In this document: positions 1 through 7,600 of the stretch, one piece after another | How the letters are laid out: each line of letters starts with the position of its first letter | How positions within the stretch are numbered: the stretch's first letter is position 1 | NCBI GenBank assembly: GCA_001795035.1 | Contig: MGMW01000114.1 | Coordinates: 1 to 9,334, forward strand | Direction of reading: 5' to 3' | Source: Chloroflexi bacterium RBG_13_53_26 | Lineage (GTDB): Bacteria > Chloroflexota > Dehalococcoidia > UBA2247 > RBG-13-53-26 | DNA length: 9,334 nt | Made by a program: the position numbers and the translations under genes | The notes under the pieces: model-generated | The model's database searches: none | What the model saw: the letters and a program-made list of their open reading frames with translations, nothing else | What the model was told of the DNA's origin: nothing

Positions 1-1
1 C

Positions 2-151
2 CGAGAGGGCATGCAGACACTGGATATGGCAATGGCCGATTTGGTGCGAAACGGCATCGTTTCTCTGGAAAACGCCATGCTCAAAAGCAGCAATCCGGCA
101 AGGCTAAATGAACTGCTGGTTCGCTATGAACGGCAGCCTTCCCGAGTCTAA
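2..151 (+). CDS. pilT: Type IV pilus retraction ATPase PilT, C-terminal end (partial)
   Basis: This is the last 49 codons of a gene that begins before the window, ending in TAA at 149-151. The readable peptide starts REGMQTLDMAMADLV and continues with NGIVSLENAMLKSSNP before a final LNELL segment. The GMQTLDM motif followed by a short helix and an 'I(S/T)xExA' segment is the conserved tail of PilT-family hexameric ATPases, which power retraction of type IV pili at the inner membrane. The Walker and Asp/His box motifs lie outside the window, so ATPase competence cannot be judged. The close paralogue PilU is less likely given the GMQTLDM wording, but is not excluded. No intrinsic terminator with a T-run follows the stop. 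The nearest hairpin (241-247 with 258-264, 7 bp) lacks a T-tract. Confidence 0.85.
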   Translation, partial: REGMQTLDMAMADLVRNGIVSLENAMLKSSNPARLNELLVRYERQPSRV

Positions 152-652
152 GTCTTCCATCGGGTCCACCTCTGAAGCCATTTCAGTAAATCCCTGAGCG
201 CTCCGGCTACATCATCCTCACTTCTGGATACTATCGATGACATCCATTCCAGTCGCCATGGATGATTGAACGAGAACCAGGTTTTCAAAGTGGAACTGGA
301 ACGCTTTTGCTCGGGCTGCAACTTCTGAACAACAAGCGCAACTTGAGCATCATTGGGGAGTAGAGTGCAGAGGTTCAAGAAGGAGAATCGCAGGAGATGA
401 CACAGAGTTACTCAGAGGACATCGGCTTCCATGACATCTGGATTTCCACAAGGCACTGCTGTCCTGCACCTTCGCCAAGTCGGATTGGACGAGCGGTTGT
501 CACTATTTGGGTTCAAGGGCATCATCTTCTCTGCAAATCCAGGCACTCTGTATTGCGAGAGCCAGTGCAGGACAGCCCACCCTGTGACTTGTGGCTACAA
601 TGTCGCCCATGATCCGGTTGTGCGACTGCCACTAGCCGTCGACAATCCTCTC
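152..652. other. Intergenic stretch without a convincing gene
   Basis: About 500 bases between the pilT stop and the small lysine-rich gene. Open frames exist on both strands, but they lack convincing ribosome binding sites, resemble no family I recognise, and are rich in Cys, Trp and Pro in the way random translations are. The only structures noted are a 7-bp inverted repeat (CATCCAT at 241-247 with ATGGATG at 258-264) and an AAGGAG at 380-385, 11 bases before an ATG at 397. That ATG opens a 71-codon frame that I judge doubtful. Confidence 0.5.
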
Positions 653-733
653 CTACTTCTTCTTGGCTTTGGGTTTAGCGGTCTTTGCCTTCGTGGTCTT
701 TGCCTTTGACGTCTTGGCTTTCGCCTTTACCAT
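653..733 (-). CDS. Very small lysine/alanine-rich basic protein (26 aa)
   Basis: A 27-codon gene read leftward from ATG (733-731) to TAG (655-653). The product begins MVKAKAKTSKAKTT and ends TAKPKAKKK. It has 12 Lys, 7 Ala and 4 Thr in 26 residues, no acidic or aromatic residue, and KAK/KTxKAK repeats like the tail of linker-histone-like or HU-tail proteins. The start is well supported: AAGGGGGTGA lies five bases upstream of the ATG and matches the ideal anti-16S complement AAGGAGGTGA at nine of ten positions. A TTGACA-N16-TAAACT promoter lies about 65 bases further upstream (826-799). A role in binding nucleic acid is inferred from composition only. It could also be the surviving tail of a longer nucleoid protein, but no upstream coding remnant is visible in frame. 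It diverges from the SDR gene. Confidence 0.55.
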   Translation of the reverse strand: MVKAKAKTSKAKTTKAKTAKPKAKKK

Positions 734-798
734 ACTGCTCACCCCCTTTCCTGCTTCAAACATACCTGGCATTGACTGCCAGTTCGATCATGATTACG

Positions 799-826
799 AG
801 TTTACCACTCATATGCTCATTGTCAA
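799..826 (-). promoter_or_regulatory. Sigma70-like promoter for the small lysine-rich gene
   Basis: On the minus strand there is a perfect -35 hexamer TTGACA (826-821), a 16-base spacer and a -10-like TAAACT (804-799, four of six consensus bases). Transcription would begin near 792, giving a leader of about 60 bases before the ATG at 733. Its placement in front of a strong ribosome binding site and a complete small ORF supports it. It has not been tested. Confidence 0.45.
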
Positions 827-838
827 TAGGTTCTCAAC

Positions 839-868
839 TTGACATTCAACTGCTGGTCAAGTCATACT
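839..868 (+). promoter_or_regulatory. Sigma70-like promoter for the SDR epimerase gene
   Basis: TTGACA (839-844), an 18-base spacer and CATACT (863-868, four of six consensus bases) read rightward, about 110 bases before the SDR start codon. It is divergent from, and only about 13 bases away from, the leftward promoter at 826-799. The two transcription units could therefore share regulation. The -35 is perfect and the -10 is mediocre. Confidence 0.4.
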
Positions 869-976
869 TTGCCCCGAATGGGGGGAGAGCCCTGGCTATC
901 CTGCCCTGCATCGCCCATCGCTCATGATGGCTGCAGGATGACGTAACCCGGCGAAGATAAATCAAGGGAGGCACAC

Positions 977-1936
977 ATGAAAAGCGTCGCAATAACGGGG
1001 ATCTCGGGCTATCTGGGTGGCCAGATACTCAAAGTGCTGGATCAGGAAAAAGAGGTGGAAACTGTTGTTGGCATAGACATCAGACCACCCGGTTACACCA
1101 CCGGCAAGCTCAAGTTCTATTCCCGTGATGTGCGCGAATCTATGGTTGACATCTTCACCCAGAACAAGGTGGACACAGCATTGCACCTGGCTTTCATTGT
1201 TCCACCGACAACCCACGTTGATGCCCACGGCATCAACATAGGCGGTACCCAGAGCTTTCTGAAGGCTTGCGAGGCAGCATCTGTAGAAGCCCTTTTCTAT
1301 CAAAGCAGCCACACTGTTTATGGTGCGCACCGCGACAATCCACCGCTGATCACTGAAGACCAGCCACTCAGGCCCGTTCCCGCCTTTCCCTATGGTCAGG
1401 ACAAGGCCGAGGTTGATCTGATGTTTCAAGAGCACGCAAAGACACACCCGAAGCAGTGTGTGACCATCGTGCGCGTCGTAGCGGTGGTGGGGCCTGAGGC
1501 CGCCCCCTCGGGTCTCAATGTGCTGTTCATGCCAGTAACGATGTACTGTTCTGGGTACGATCCGGCGTGGCAATTCATCTACGAGCAAGACCTGGCCAGG
1601 CTGGTGGTGACTTTGCTCAAGAAAAGGCATGCAGGGATCTTCAACGCTGGCGCTGACGGGGCTGTGACCTACAGGGACATGCTGAGGGCCACAGGTAAAC
1701 CGTCTCTCGGTCTTCCCTCGTGGATCTGGTCGCCGTTGATAAGCCTCAGTTGGGCACTGCGTATCCAGAAGAAATCGCCGGTCGGTGGCCTCGAGTTCAT
1801 GAAATATCCAATAGTGGTCAGCACGGAGAAGCTCACCAAGGCGATCGGATTCAAGTTCACCTATAACTCCCAGGAAGCTCTCAAGACTTTCATGGATGCC
1901 AAGCTGGCTGGTGCCAAAGCTGTCAAGAAGGCCTGA
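977..1936 (+). CDS. NAD-dependent epimerase/dehydratase, extended SDR family
   Basis: A complete 319-residue cytosolic enzyme. The N-terminus holds the Rossmann nucleotide-binding motif TGISGYLGG, with glycines at residues 8, 11 and 14. Strand 2 ends in an acidic residue (D34 in GIDIRP), which favours NAD(H) over NADP(H). HLAF at 70-73 matches the usual extended-SDR 'HLAA' segment. The catalytic set is visible: SSHTVYG (Ser110/Ser111 region) and Tyr139-x3-Lys143 in PYGQDK. The variable C-terminal half binds the substrate and gives no clear substrate clue. UDP-sugar epimerase, dehydratase or a steroid/isoprenoid-type reductase all remain possible. The start is fixed by AGGGAGG at 965-971, six bases before ATG. 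The C-terminus is Lys/Ala rich (AGAKAVKKA). It appears monocistronic, with a divergent small gene upstream and a convergent amt region downstream. Confidence 0.85.
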   Translation: MKSVAITGISGYLGGQILKVLDQEKEVETVVGIDIRPPGYTTGKLKFYSRDVRESMVDIFTQNKVDTALHLAFIVPPTTHVDAHGINIGGTQSFLKACEAASVEALFYQSSHTVYGAHRDNPPLITEDQPLRPVPAFPYGQDKAEVDLMFQEHAKTHPKQCVTIVRVVAVVGPEAAPSGLNVLFMPVTMYCSGYDPAWQFIYEQDLARLVVTLLKKRHAGIFNAGADGAVTYRDMLRATGKPSLGLPSWIWSPLISLSWALRIQKKSPVGGLEFMKYPIVVSTEKLTKAIGFKFTYNSQEALKTFMDAKLAGAKAVKKA

Positions 1937-2240
1937 AGCCTGTTAACGCATTACGTTCCGATATCAGGACACCAGGGCTATTCGTGCTGTTCATAGTCTG
2001 CACGAGACACGTCTTCTTGAATTCCGACTCGCTTACTCCTTCGTCGAGTGATTTGGAATACCCTTGCCTCCATCCTTCCTTGTTCGCAGCCGATGAAGCA
2101 AAACGAACCCGAATACTTTTCAGGACCAGCCCCGGTCAGGCAAAATGAGAGACGGCAGAATCCCGGGGTGTCGAGAGGCTACGAGGCAGACCTGAGGAGC
2201 TACCCTGCTTACTCGATCTCCTTTTTCGGGGGGCGCTTCA
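1937..2240. other. Intergenic region between convergent SDR and amt genes
   Basis: About 300 bases between the SDR stop and the first copy of the tRNA-end repeat. No gene, RNA or strong terminator hairpin is evident on either strand. If the glnK remnant downstream of amt once extended to full length, its 3' half would have reached into this region. I see no reliable trace of the PII C-terminal motifs here, so that part appears lost or scrambled. Confidence 0.4.
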
Positions 2241-2260
2241 AAGCCGGTGAGCCGCGTGGG
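2241..2260. repeat. tRNA 3'-end direct repeat, left copy (possible att site)
   Basis: Twenty bases, aagcCggtgagccgcgtggg, match 9291-9310 (aagcTggtgagccgcgtggg) at 19 of 20 positions in the same orientation. The right copy is the 3' end of the tRNA: 3' T-stem strand, acceptor strand, CCA, plus four bases beyond. The single difference converts CCA to CCG. No remainder of a tRNA is found next to this left copy, so it is a fragment rather than a gene. A duplicated tRNA 3' end is the signature of integrase-mediated insertion. The integration reading is inference. Confidence 0.5.
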
Positions 2261-2311
2261 TTCAGCAGACAGAACTCCGGGGTTCACGTTCAAGGCTACC
2301 TTTGATTTCCC

Positions 2312-2332
2312 CTGCGTCAGCGGCTAACGCAG
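2312..2332 (-). repeat. Near-perfect 21-base palindrome / hairpin downstream of the amt-glnK remnant
   Basis: CTGCGT (2312-2317) and ACGCAG (2327-2332) are perfect arms of a near-palindrome. As minus-strand RNA the arms extend to a nine-pair stem, including one G-U, closed by a three-base loop. It lies about 40 bases past the premature stop of the glnK remnant on the amt strand. It lacks a T-run, so it is not a classical intrinsic terminator. It could stabilise the 3' end of the amt transcript. Confidence 0.45.
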
Positions 2333-2340
2333 AACATATC

Positions 2341-2445
2341 GTGAAGGTTCGGAGGTCGGCATCCGCTCACTTACGCCACAGTCATGCCGAAAACCTCGAT
2401 CCCTTCCAGTGCAGCTCTTACAGACCCGGCTCCCCTCTTCTTCAC
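2341..2445 (-). pseudogene. glnK: Degraded PII nitrogen-regulatory protein (glnK) remnant
   Basis: Read leftward from a GTG at 2445, the peptide starts VKKRGAGS, continues VRAALEGIEVFGMTVA, meets TAA (2373-2371), then in the same frame reads VSGCRPPNLH. PII proteins begin MKK, then after about a dozen residues have 'V..AL...G..GMTVSEVKGFGRQKGH'. The stop falls exactly where the conserved Glu of 'GMTVxEVxG' belongs (GAA or GAG to TAA would do it). About seven codons are missing after VKK, and the following G and H fall in register. The candidate start has GGAGGG (inside the last amt codons) nine bases upstream, consistent with an originally translationally coupled amt-glnK pair. The T-loop and C-terminal half are not recognisable. 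In intact systems this trimer binds 2-oxoglutarate and ATP and plugs the Amt channel. I infer a pseudogene. A functional 24-residue peptide is much less likely. Confidence 0.55.
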
Positions 2446-2448
2446 CAG

Positions 2449-3672
2449 CTAAAGCCCTCCGTATGCTCTCTCTCCGTGCTGGGATATGTCCAGGCCCACC
2501 ATTTCCTCCTCATCCTTCACCCGAAGTCCAAACACGGCTTTTACGATCTTGGCCAGAACCCAGGTTCCAACGAAGGAAAAGATCCATACCACCGCCACAG
2601 CGGCTGCCTGCTTGGCCAGGAGGATGGCGCCACCGTAGGCCAGGCCATCGGCCCCCGCTGCGTTCACCGCAACGCTGGCGAAGATGCCGGTGGCCAGTGC
2701 CCCCCAGGTCCCTCCCATGGCGTGGCAAGCCCAGACATCGAGGGACTCATCCACGTTCTGCTTGGATCTCAGGATCATGACGTAGTATGAAATCAGCGCC
2801 GCTACCACCGCTATCGGTATGGACGCCATAGGAGTAATAAATCCAGCGGCTGGCGTAACAGCCGCCAAGCCAACCACGGCTCCCGTGGCAGCGCCCAGTA
2901 GAGAGGGTCGTCTGTAGATCCACCCCAACAGCATCCAAGTGAATGCTGCGGTGCAGGCAGCGGTGTTGGTAGCTACAAAAGCATTGGCGGCTAGTCCACC
3001 GGATGTCAGGGCACTGCCGGCATTGAATCCGAACCAGCCGAACCAGAGCAGCGCCGCGCCCAGCGCTACCATGGGGATGTTAGCGGGCTCCATGGTCTGC
3101 TTCTGAGCGAAACCTTTGCGGGGCCCCAGAATCAGCGCCAAGGCCACAGCCGATACTCCGGCGGTAATGTGGACCACTATTCCGCCGGCAAAGTCCAGAG
3201 CGCCCAGCTCAGCCAGCCATCCCCCGCTACCCCATACCCAATGTGCTACCGGACAATAGATGAGTGTAAACCATAGAACCGAAAAGATCAGCAGACTGCT
3301 GAACTTGATCCGCTCCACCACGGCACCGGTTATGAGGGCGACCGTTATGATGGCGAACATACCCTGGTACATCATGAAGGCCAGATGGGGAACAGTCGTA
3401 GCGTATGTGGATGAGGGGTCTTGCCCCACATTCCTCAGCCCGATCCAGTCGAGCCCTCCGATGATGCCGCCCTTGTCAGGCCCGAAGGCCAAGGTGTAGC
3501 CGAAAAGCACCCAAAGTACACCTATTACAGCGAGGACGCCGAAGCTCATCATCATGGTAGAGAGGATGTTCTTTTTCCTCACCATGCCGCCGTAGAAAAG
3601 CGCCAGTCCCGGTGTCATCAACATAACCAGGGCAGTGGAGATCAGTATCCAGGCAGTATCACCAGCTATCAT
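2449..3672 (-). CDS. amt: Ammonium transporter Amt
   Basis: A complete 407-residue inner-membrane channel of the Amt/MEP/Rh family, expected to have eleven transmembrane helices. It starts directly in TM1 with no separate signal peptide. Family signatures run in order: GDTAW and FYGGMVR in TM1, the Phe-gate residue F106 in YQGMFAIIT, HWVWGSG with the ligand-site Trp147, D160 in LDFAGG, the first pore histidine H168 in VVHITAG, F214/F216 in WFGFNAGSAL, and the second pore histidine H317 in ACHAMGG. The conserved cytosolic tail is present (EEMVGLDISQHGERAYG), so coupling between subunits should be intact. The start is set by GGAGG five bases before ATG. The gene normally pairs with glnK, but here only a broken remnant follows its stop. 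It is divergent from the subtilase across 942 bases. No clear sigma54 or sigma70 promoter was found upstream. Confidence 0.95.
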   Translation of the reverse strand: MIAGDTAWILISTALVMLMTPGLALFYGGMVRKKNILSTMMMSFGVLAVIGVLWVLFGYTLAFGPDKGGIIGGLDWIGLRNVGQDPSSTYATTVPHLAFMMYQGMFAIITVALITGAVVERIKFSSLLIFSVLWFTLIYCPVAHWVWGSGGWLAELGALDFAGGIVVHITAGVSAVALALILGPRKGFAQKQTMEPANIPMVALGAALLWFGWFGFNAGSALTSGGLAANAFVATNTAACTAAFTWMLLGWIYRRPSLLGAATGAVVGLAAVTPAAGFITPMASIPIAVVAALISYYVMILRSKQNVDESLDVWACHAMGGTWGALATGIFASVAVNAAGADGLAYGGAILLAKQAAAVAVVWIFSFVGTWVLAKIVKAVFGLRVKDEEEMVGLDISQHGERAYGGL

Positions 3673-4218
3673 CTAACCCTCCTTAACTTTAAGCATCGCC
3701 CATGATTTAGTTCTCTGTTTGACCCACCTTATGGATTTGTCGTGGCTACAGCCTCATACTAAGATCCATAAACGCAACGCATGATTGTCCACCACACAGA
3801 TACCGGATGTAGACCGTCACTAGGATGTTTCCATTATGTATCCAAAATGTTTCCAGAATATTTCATGTTCCAACGTGGAGTGAAAATCCTTCAGCCTGCC
3901 CGTTGTGAGCCTTAACAGCCAAAGGGGTGTCTGCAGGATACGGGAAGACCGATGTGTTTTCTCAGACCACGTTCTTGTCTTTCATTGAACCAGACAAGCG
4001 AATATTCAAGCGACATGGACTACGGTCTGGACGGGGAGTCTGAGCAGAATCGAAATCCACCCGAATGCATACTTGGCTGTATGTGTGGTGTCTGCCTGGG
4101 GCAAGGTACCAACGCGACGATGGAGTAGGTAGATATGTCTATCGCCACCTGCATACTCCCCCTTCTTTGTATCCAAGGTCAGGGTGCAGTGAGACGGGCT
4201 ACTGACTCTGTGAGTAAG
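3673..4218. other. Long non-coding gap between divergent amt and subtilase genes, left part
   Basis: About 545 bases with no credible gene in any frame. It should hold the amt promoter. A CATAAT-like -10 can be read leftward inside the 11-bp repeat array, but its -35 is poor. The TGG...TTGC arrangement near 3770-3795 does not have the sigma54 GG-N10-GC spacing. Apart from the tandem repeat at 3825-3868 I see no ordered structure here. Confidence 0.4.
3825..3868. repeat. 11-bp tandem repeat, three clear copies plus a degenerate fourth
   Basis: ATGTTTCCATT (3825-3835), ATGTATCCAAA (3836-3846) and ATGTTTCCAGA (3847-3857) follow each other without gaps. A weaker unit (3858-3868) runs into another ATGTTCCA at 3865-3872. 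The core ATGTWTCCA recurs every 11 bp, about one DNA helical turn. The array lies about 150 bases upstream of amt, so it could be a phased protein-binding site. It could equally be a chance slippage repeat. Confidence 0.5.
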
Positions 4219-4248
4219 TTGACACCGTTGGTCCTTTCACGCTATTCT
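4219..4248 (+). promoter_or_regulatory. Sigma70-like promoter upstream of the subtilase
   Basis: A perfect -35 TTGACA (4219-4224), an 18-base spacer and TATTCT (4243-4248, four of six consensus bases). If used, transcription starts near 4255 and leaves an unusually long 5' leader of about 360 bases before the subtilase ATG. A promoter closer to the gene cannot be excluded, although I did not find a better one. Confidence 0.4.
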
Positions 4249-4404
4249 CTGAGACGAAATCCACCTACATGCATCATGCATCATGAGACACAACCGGTGT
4301 CCGAACCGGACTAGGACATAACTACTAACGGATGGTGAATGATGGCTTGGCTTCGAAGTTGGAACGGACCGTGCTTCGGCCATCGCAATAGAGACAACCT
4401 CTGG

Positions 4405-4424
4405 ACGTGTGATCGGACACACGT
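4405..4424 (+). repeat. 7-bp inverted repeat in the subtilase leader
   Basis: ACGTGTG (4405-4411) and CACACGT (4418-4424) are perfect complements around a six-base loop; an adjacent G-U pair could extend the stem. It falls in the presumed leader RNA about 190 bases before the subtilase start. A smaller pair of mutually exclusive stems lies upstream: CCGGT/ACCGG at 4294-4309 against GTCCG/CGGAC at 4299-4311. Confidence 0.45.
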
Positions 4425-4436
4425 TGGCCGCTTCTG

Positions 4437-4581
4437 GGGAGATACAGGCTATCTTCCGAAGAGCACTCCCGATGCGGAGACTGTGAGACATGCAGTCCAG
4501 GTACACCTGCACTGCATGACAGCGAATATGAAACAGCTGCTGAACCATACATAGTGCCCTGCTAAATGGCTTGTATCTCCC
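4437..4581 (+). repeat. Long-range 10-bp inverted repeat enclosing the leader domain
   Basis: GGGAGATACA (4437-4446) is exactly complementary to TGTATCTCCC (4572-4581). Pairing would close a domain of about 125 bases that contains the 30-base palindrome, and would end 22 bases before the subtilase ribosome binding site (AAGGAGG, 4604-4610). A 10-bp complement in a few hundred bases can arise by chance, so confidence rests mainly on its position. Confidence 0.35.
4489..4518 (+). repeat. 30-base imperfect palindrome in the subtilase leader
   Basis: Outer arms CATGCAGT (4489-4496) and ACTGCATG (4511-4518) are perfect. After one C-C mismatch, inner arms CAGGT and ACCTG continue the symmetry around a central AC. 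As RNA it forms a stem of eight plus at least four pairs with a tetraloop. As DNA it is a long dyad suited to a dimeric regulator. It lies 97 bases before the subtilase ATG. No T-run follows, so it is not a standard terminator. Confidence 0.6.
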
Positions 4582-4614
4582 AGCGACGCTGACAGGAGCG
4601 AAAAAGGAGGAAAC

Positions 4615-7600
4615 ATGAATAGGGGCCGTATCATTTGGCACAAGGTGATCGGAGTTGCATTCACCATGGTGTTGATCACATGTCTCGCGGTTCCGATGAC
4701 TGGCGTCTTAGCTGAAAGCTCGGCAACGCAGCAAGAGGCACGCGAGGGAGTTGGTGTCGAGCCGACCGACTCCCCCGAGTATGTCGAGGGTGAGGTCTTG
4801 GTGAAGTTCAAGCATAGCACTTCGCCCGAAAGGGCGACAAGTGCGATCAAGGTACTTGGCGCCGAGTCAATCAACTCCTATGATCGGATCGGCGTGCAGC
4901 GCCTCAAGCTCCGTGAAGGAACGAAGGTAGAAGAAGCTATTGCCTTTCTGAGCAAGGATGAGAGCGTTGAGTATGCGGAGCCAAACTACGTGTACAGAAC
5001 CTGTGACACCTACCCAAATGATCCTGGGTTCGACGAGCTGTGGGGGCTCGACAACAGGGGGCAGAACGGAGGTACTCGTGATGCCGACATAGACGCCCCT
5101 GGCGCCTGGGATATTACTACCGGCAGTTCCGATGTCGTCGTCGCCGTGATTGATACGGGCGTAGACTATACCCATGAGGATCTCGCGGCGAACATGTGGC
5201 AGAACCCAGGGGAGATTCCTGGAAACGGCGAGGATGATGACCTGAATGGTCATGTGGATGATATCTACGGGATAGACACCTGCACCTACGAAGGTCACAT
5301 CCCTGACTCCGATCCTATGGACGATGAGGGACACGGGACGCATTGTGCCGGAACCATCGGCGCTGTTGGCGACAACGGGATTGGTGTCGTGGGCGTCAAC
5401 TGGAACGTGAGACTGATGGCTCTGAAGTTCCTTGACAGTACTGGGTATGGGAACACTACGGACGCCGTTGCCGCCATCGAATATATCATCGATATGAAGG
5501 AGAACCATGGCGTGAAGGTCAAGGTGATTTCCAACAGCTGGGGCGGACTCGGCTATAATCAGAGCCTCTACAATGAGATTGCGGCGGCAGGAGCTGCCGA
5601 CATACTATTCGTTGCGGCAGCAGGGAACTCCGGCACGGACAACGATGTATCCCCATTCTATCCTGCCAGCCACGACCTGGACTGCATAATCGCCGTGGCC
5701 GCTACGGATCACAATGACAATCTCGCAGACGAAGTCTTCTGGGCCTCCAACTATGGGGTAACTTCGGTTGATCTGGGAGCACCAGGGGTAGATATCCTCA
5801 GCACCACTCCAGGCGACAACTATGATTCTTGGAGTGGTACGTCCATGGCAACCCCCCATGTATCAGGAGTGGCAGCTCTTGTCTTGGCCACAAACCCTGA
5901 TTACCACTGTTCTGACGTCAAGACCACCATACTGGACACCGTCGACCCCATCTCCGGCTTGGCCCATAAGGTCCTGACCGGTGGGCGACTGAATGCCAAG
6001 AACTTCCTCTTTCTCAGTCAGGTCTGGGTAGATGACGACTGGGCAGGTGCTTCGCCTGGTGACCCGGTGGGTGATGGACACATCTTTGGCACTGATGCCT
6101 TCGCCAGGATCCAGGACGGTATTGATGCCCTGGAGTCTTCGGGCATAGTGAACGTGCTCGCTGGCCAGTACATGGAAAACATCACCCTGGCAAGCGGAGT
6201 TAAGGTTATGGGGGCGGGAGCCCAGGTCACCACCATCGCTGGCAATCCTGGCCACGCTGTAGTGACCGCTGTCGATGTGGATTCTGCTGCCACCCTTGAT
6301 GGGTTCACCATCACCGGCGGGAGCGAGGCAAACATAGGCGGCATGTACAACAAAAACTCCTCCCTGACTGTGTCCAACTGCATCTTCTGGGACAACTATG
6401 GCTCTGCCAGTGGGGGGATGTACAACTACTCCTCCTCGCCAACGGTGATCAACTGCATCTTCTGGGACAACCATGGGTCATATGCCGGAGGGATGTGCAA
6501 CGTACTGAGTTCGTCGCCTCATGTAGCCAATTGTACCTTCTCGGGTAATTCCGCCACGGACTTCGGAGGGATGTACAATTTCTACTCCTCGCCGACGGTC
6601 ACCAACTGCATCTTCTGGGGGGACACTGGAGGTTGGGAGATAGGTGACTATTCCAGTTCGGCGACAGTCACCTACTGCGATGTTCAGGGTGGTTACCCAG
6701 GGGAAAGCAACATGGATCGAGACCCGTTGTTCGTTGACCCTGGGAACGGAGATTTCTGCCTCCAGTTCGGCTCCTGGTGTATTGATGCTGGAGATGACGC
6801 AGCTGTGCCTTCGGACATCACCAACGATCTGGAGGGCAACCCTCGCTTTGTAGACGGTGATGGCTATGCCGGAGCGGTGGTGGATATGGGTGTGAACGAG
6901 CATATCGAATACGTGCCATACCTATTGGAAGTCTGGGTCGATGATGACTGGGAAGGTCGTTCGCATGGCGCTCCGGTGGGCGATGGACACACCTTTGGCA
7001 TCGACGCCTTCGCCACGATTCAGGACGGTATCAACATCGCGGCAACATCAGGCACGGTTCACGTGGCCGCTGGGACCTACTTCGAGCGTCTGACCTGGCG
7101 GTACAAGAACCTGGTAATTCAGGGTGCAGGGGCAGACATCACTACGATTCTTCCTGACATGGAGGCCCCCTACAGCAGCGTAGTAGAATGCTGGGGTCTC
7201 GACCCTTCGTCAAAGCTCGACGGGTTTACCCTTACCAGCCAGGAATTGTGCTACTACGGGATCGACAACTTCAATTCCTCACTTGAGGTGGCCAATTGCG
7301 CCTTCTCGGGAAACGGTACCATCCTTGTTGGGATGCATAACTTTGTTGGAGACAACGGCACATACCAAGCAACGGTGACCAACTGCGCCTTCGAGTATCA
7401 CGGCAGCACCGGCATGGACAACGGGGCCTACTTTGGCACCTTGGAAGCGATGGTGACCAACTGCACCTTCTCGGGCCACAGCCACCTGAGTGGCGCGTTG
7501 TACAACCATGCGTCGGCCTTTGGCAGATGCGAAGCGACGGTGACCAACTGCACCTTCTCGGGCAACTTGTATGGGATGTACAACCGTGACTACTTTGGCA

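Noticed and set aside
241..264. 7-bp hairpin as the pilT terminator
   Set aside because: It is about 90 bases past the stop, has a 10-base loop and no following T-run.
148..378. Minus-strand open frame of 76 codons after pilT
   Set aside because: It needs a TTG start without a ribosome binding site, overlaps the pilT end, and its translation resembles no family.
397..709. Two overlapping plus-strand frames (397-612 and 431-709)
   Set aside because: Cys/Pro/Trp-rich, random-looking translations. The second runs through the lysine-rich gene on the other strand, which has much better start signals.
962..1630. 222-codon minus-strand frame opposite the SDR gene
   Set aside because: Shadow of a clearly recognisable SDR enzyme with catalytic motifs on the plus strand.
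2302..2790. Plus-strand frames across the amt 3' end
   Set aside because: They overlap the strongly supported amt coding sequence in the opposite direction.
3760..3800. Possible sigma54 promoter for amt (TGG...TTGC on the minus strand)
   Set aside because: The GG and GC dinucleotides are not at the required 10-base spacing.
4255..4600. Cyclic-di-GMP or other known riboswitch in the leader
   Set aside because: I could not find the conserved core of any class I know, so only the inverted repeats are reported.
4237..4874. Minus-strand frames over the subtilase leader and signal peptide
   Set aside because: They cross the subtilase start region and show no recognisable protein; no ribosome binding site was found.
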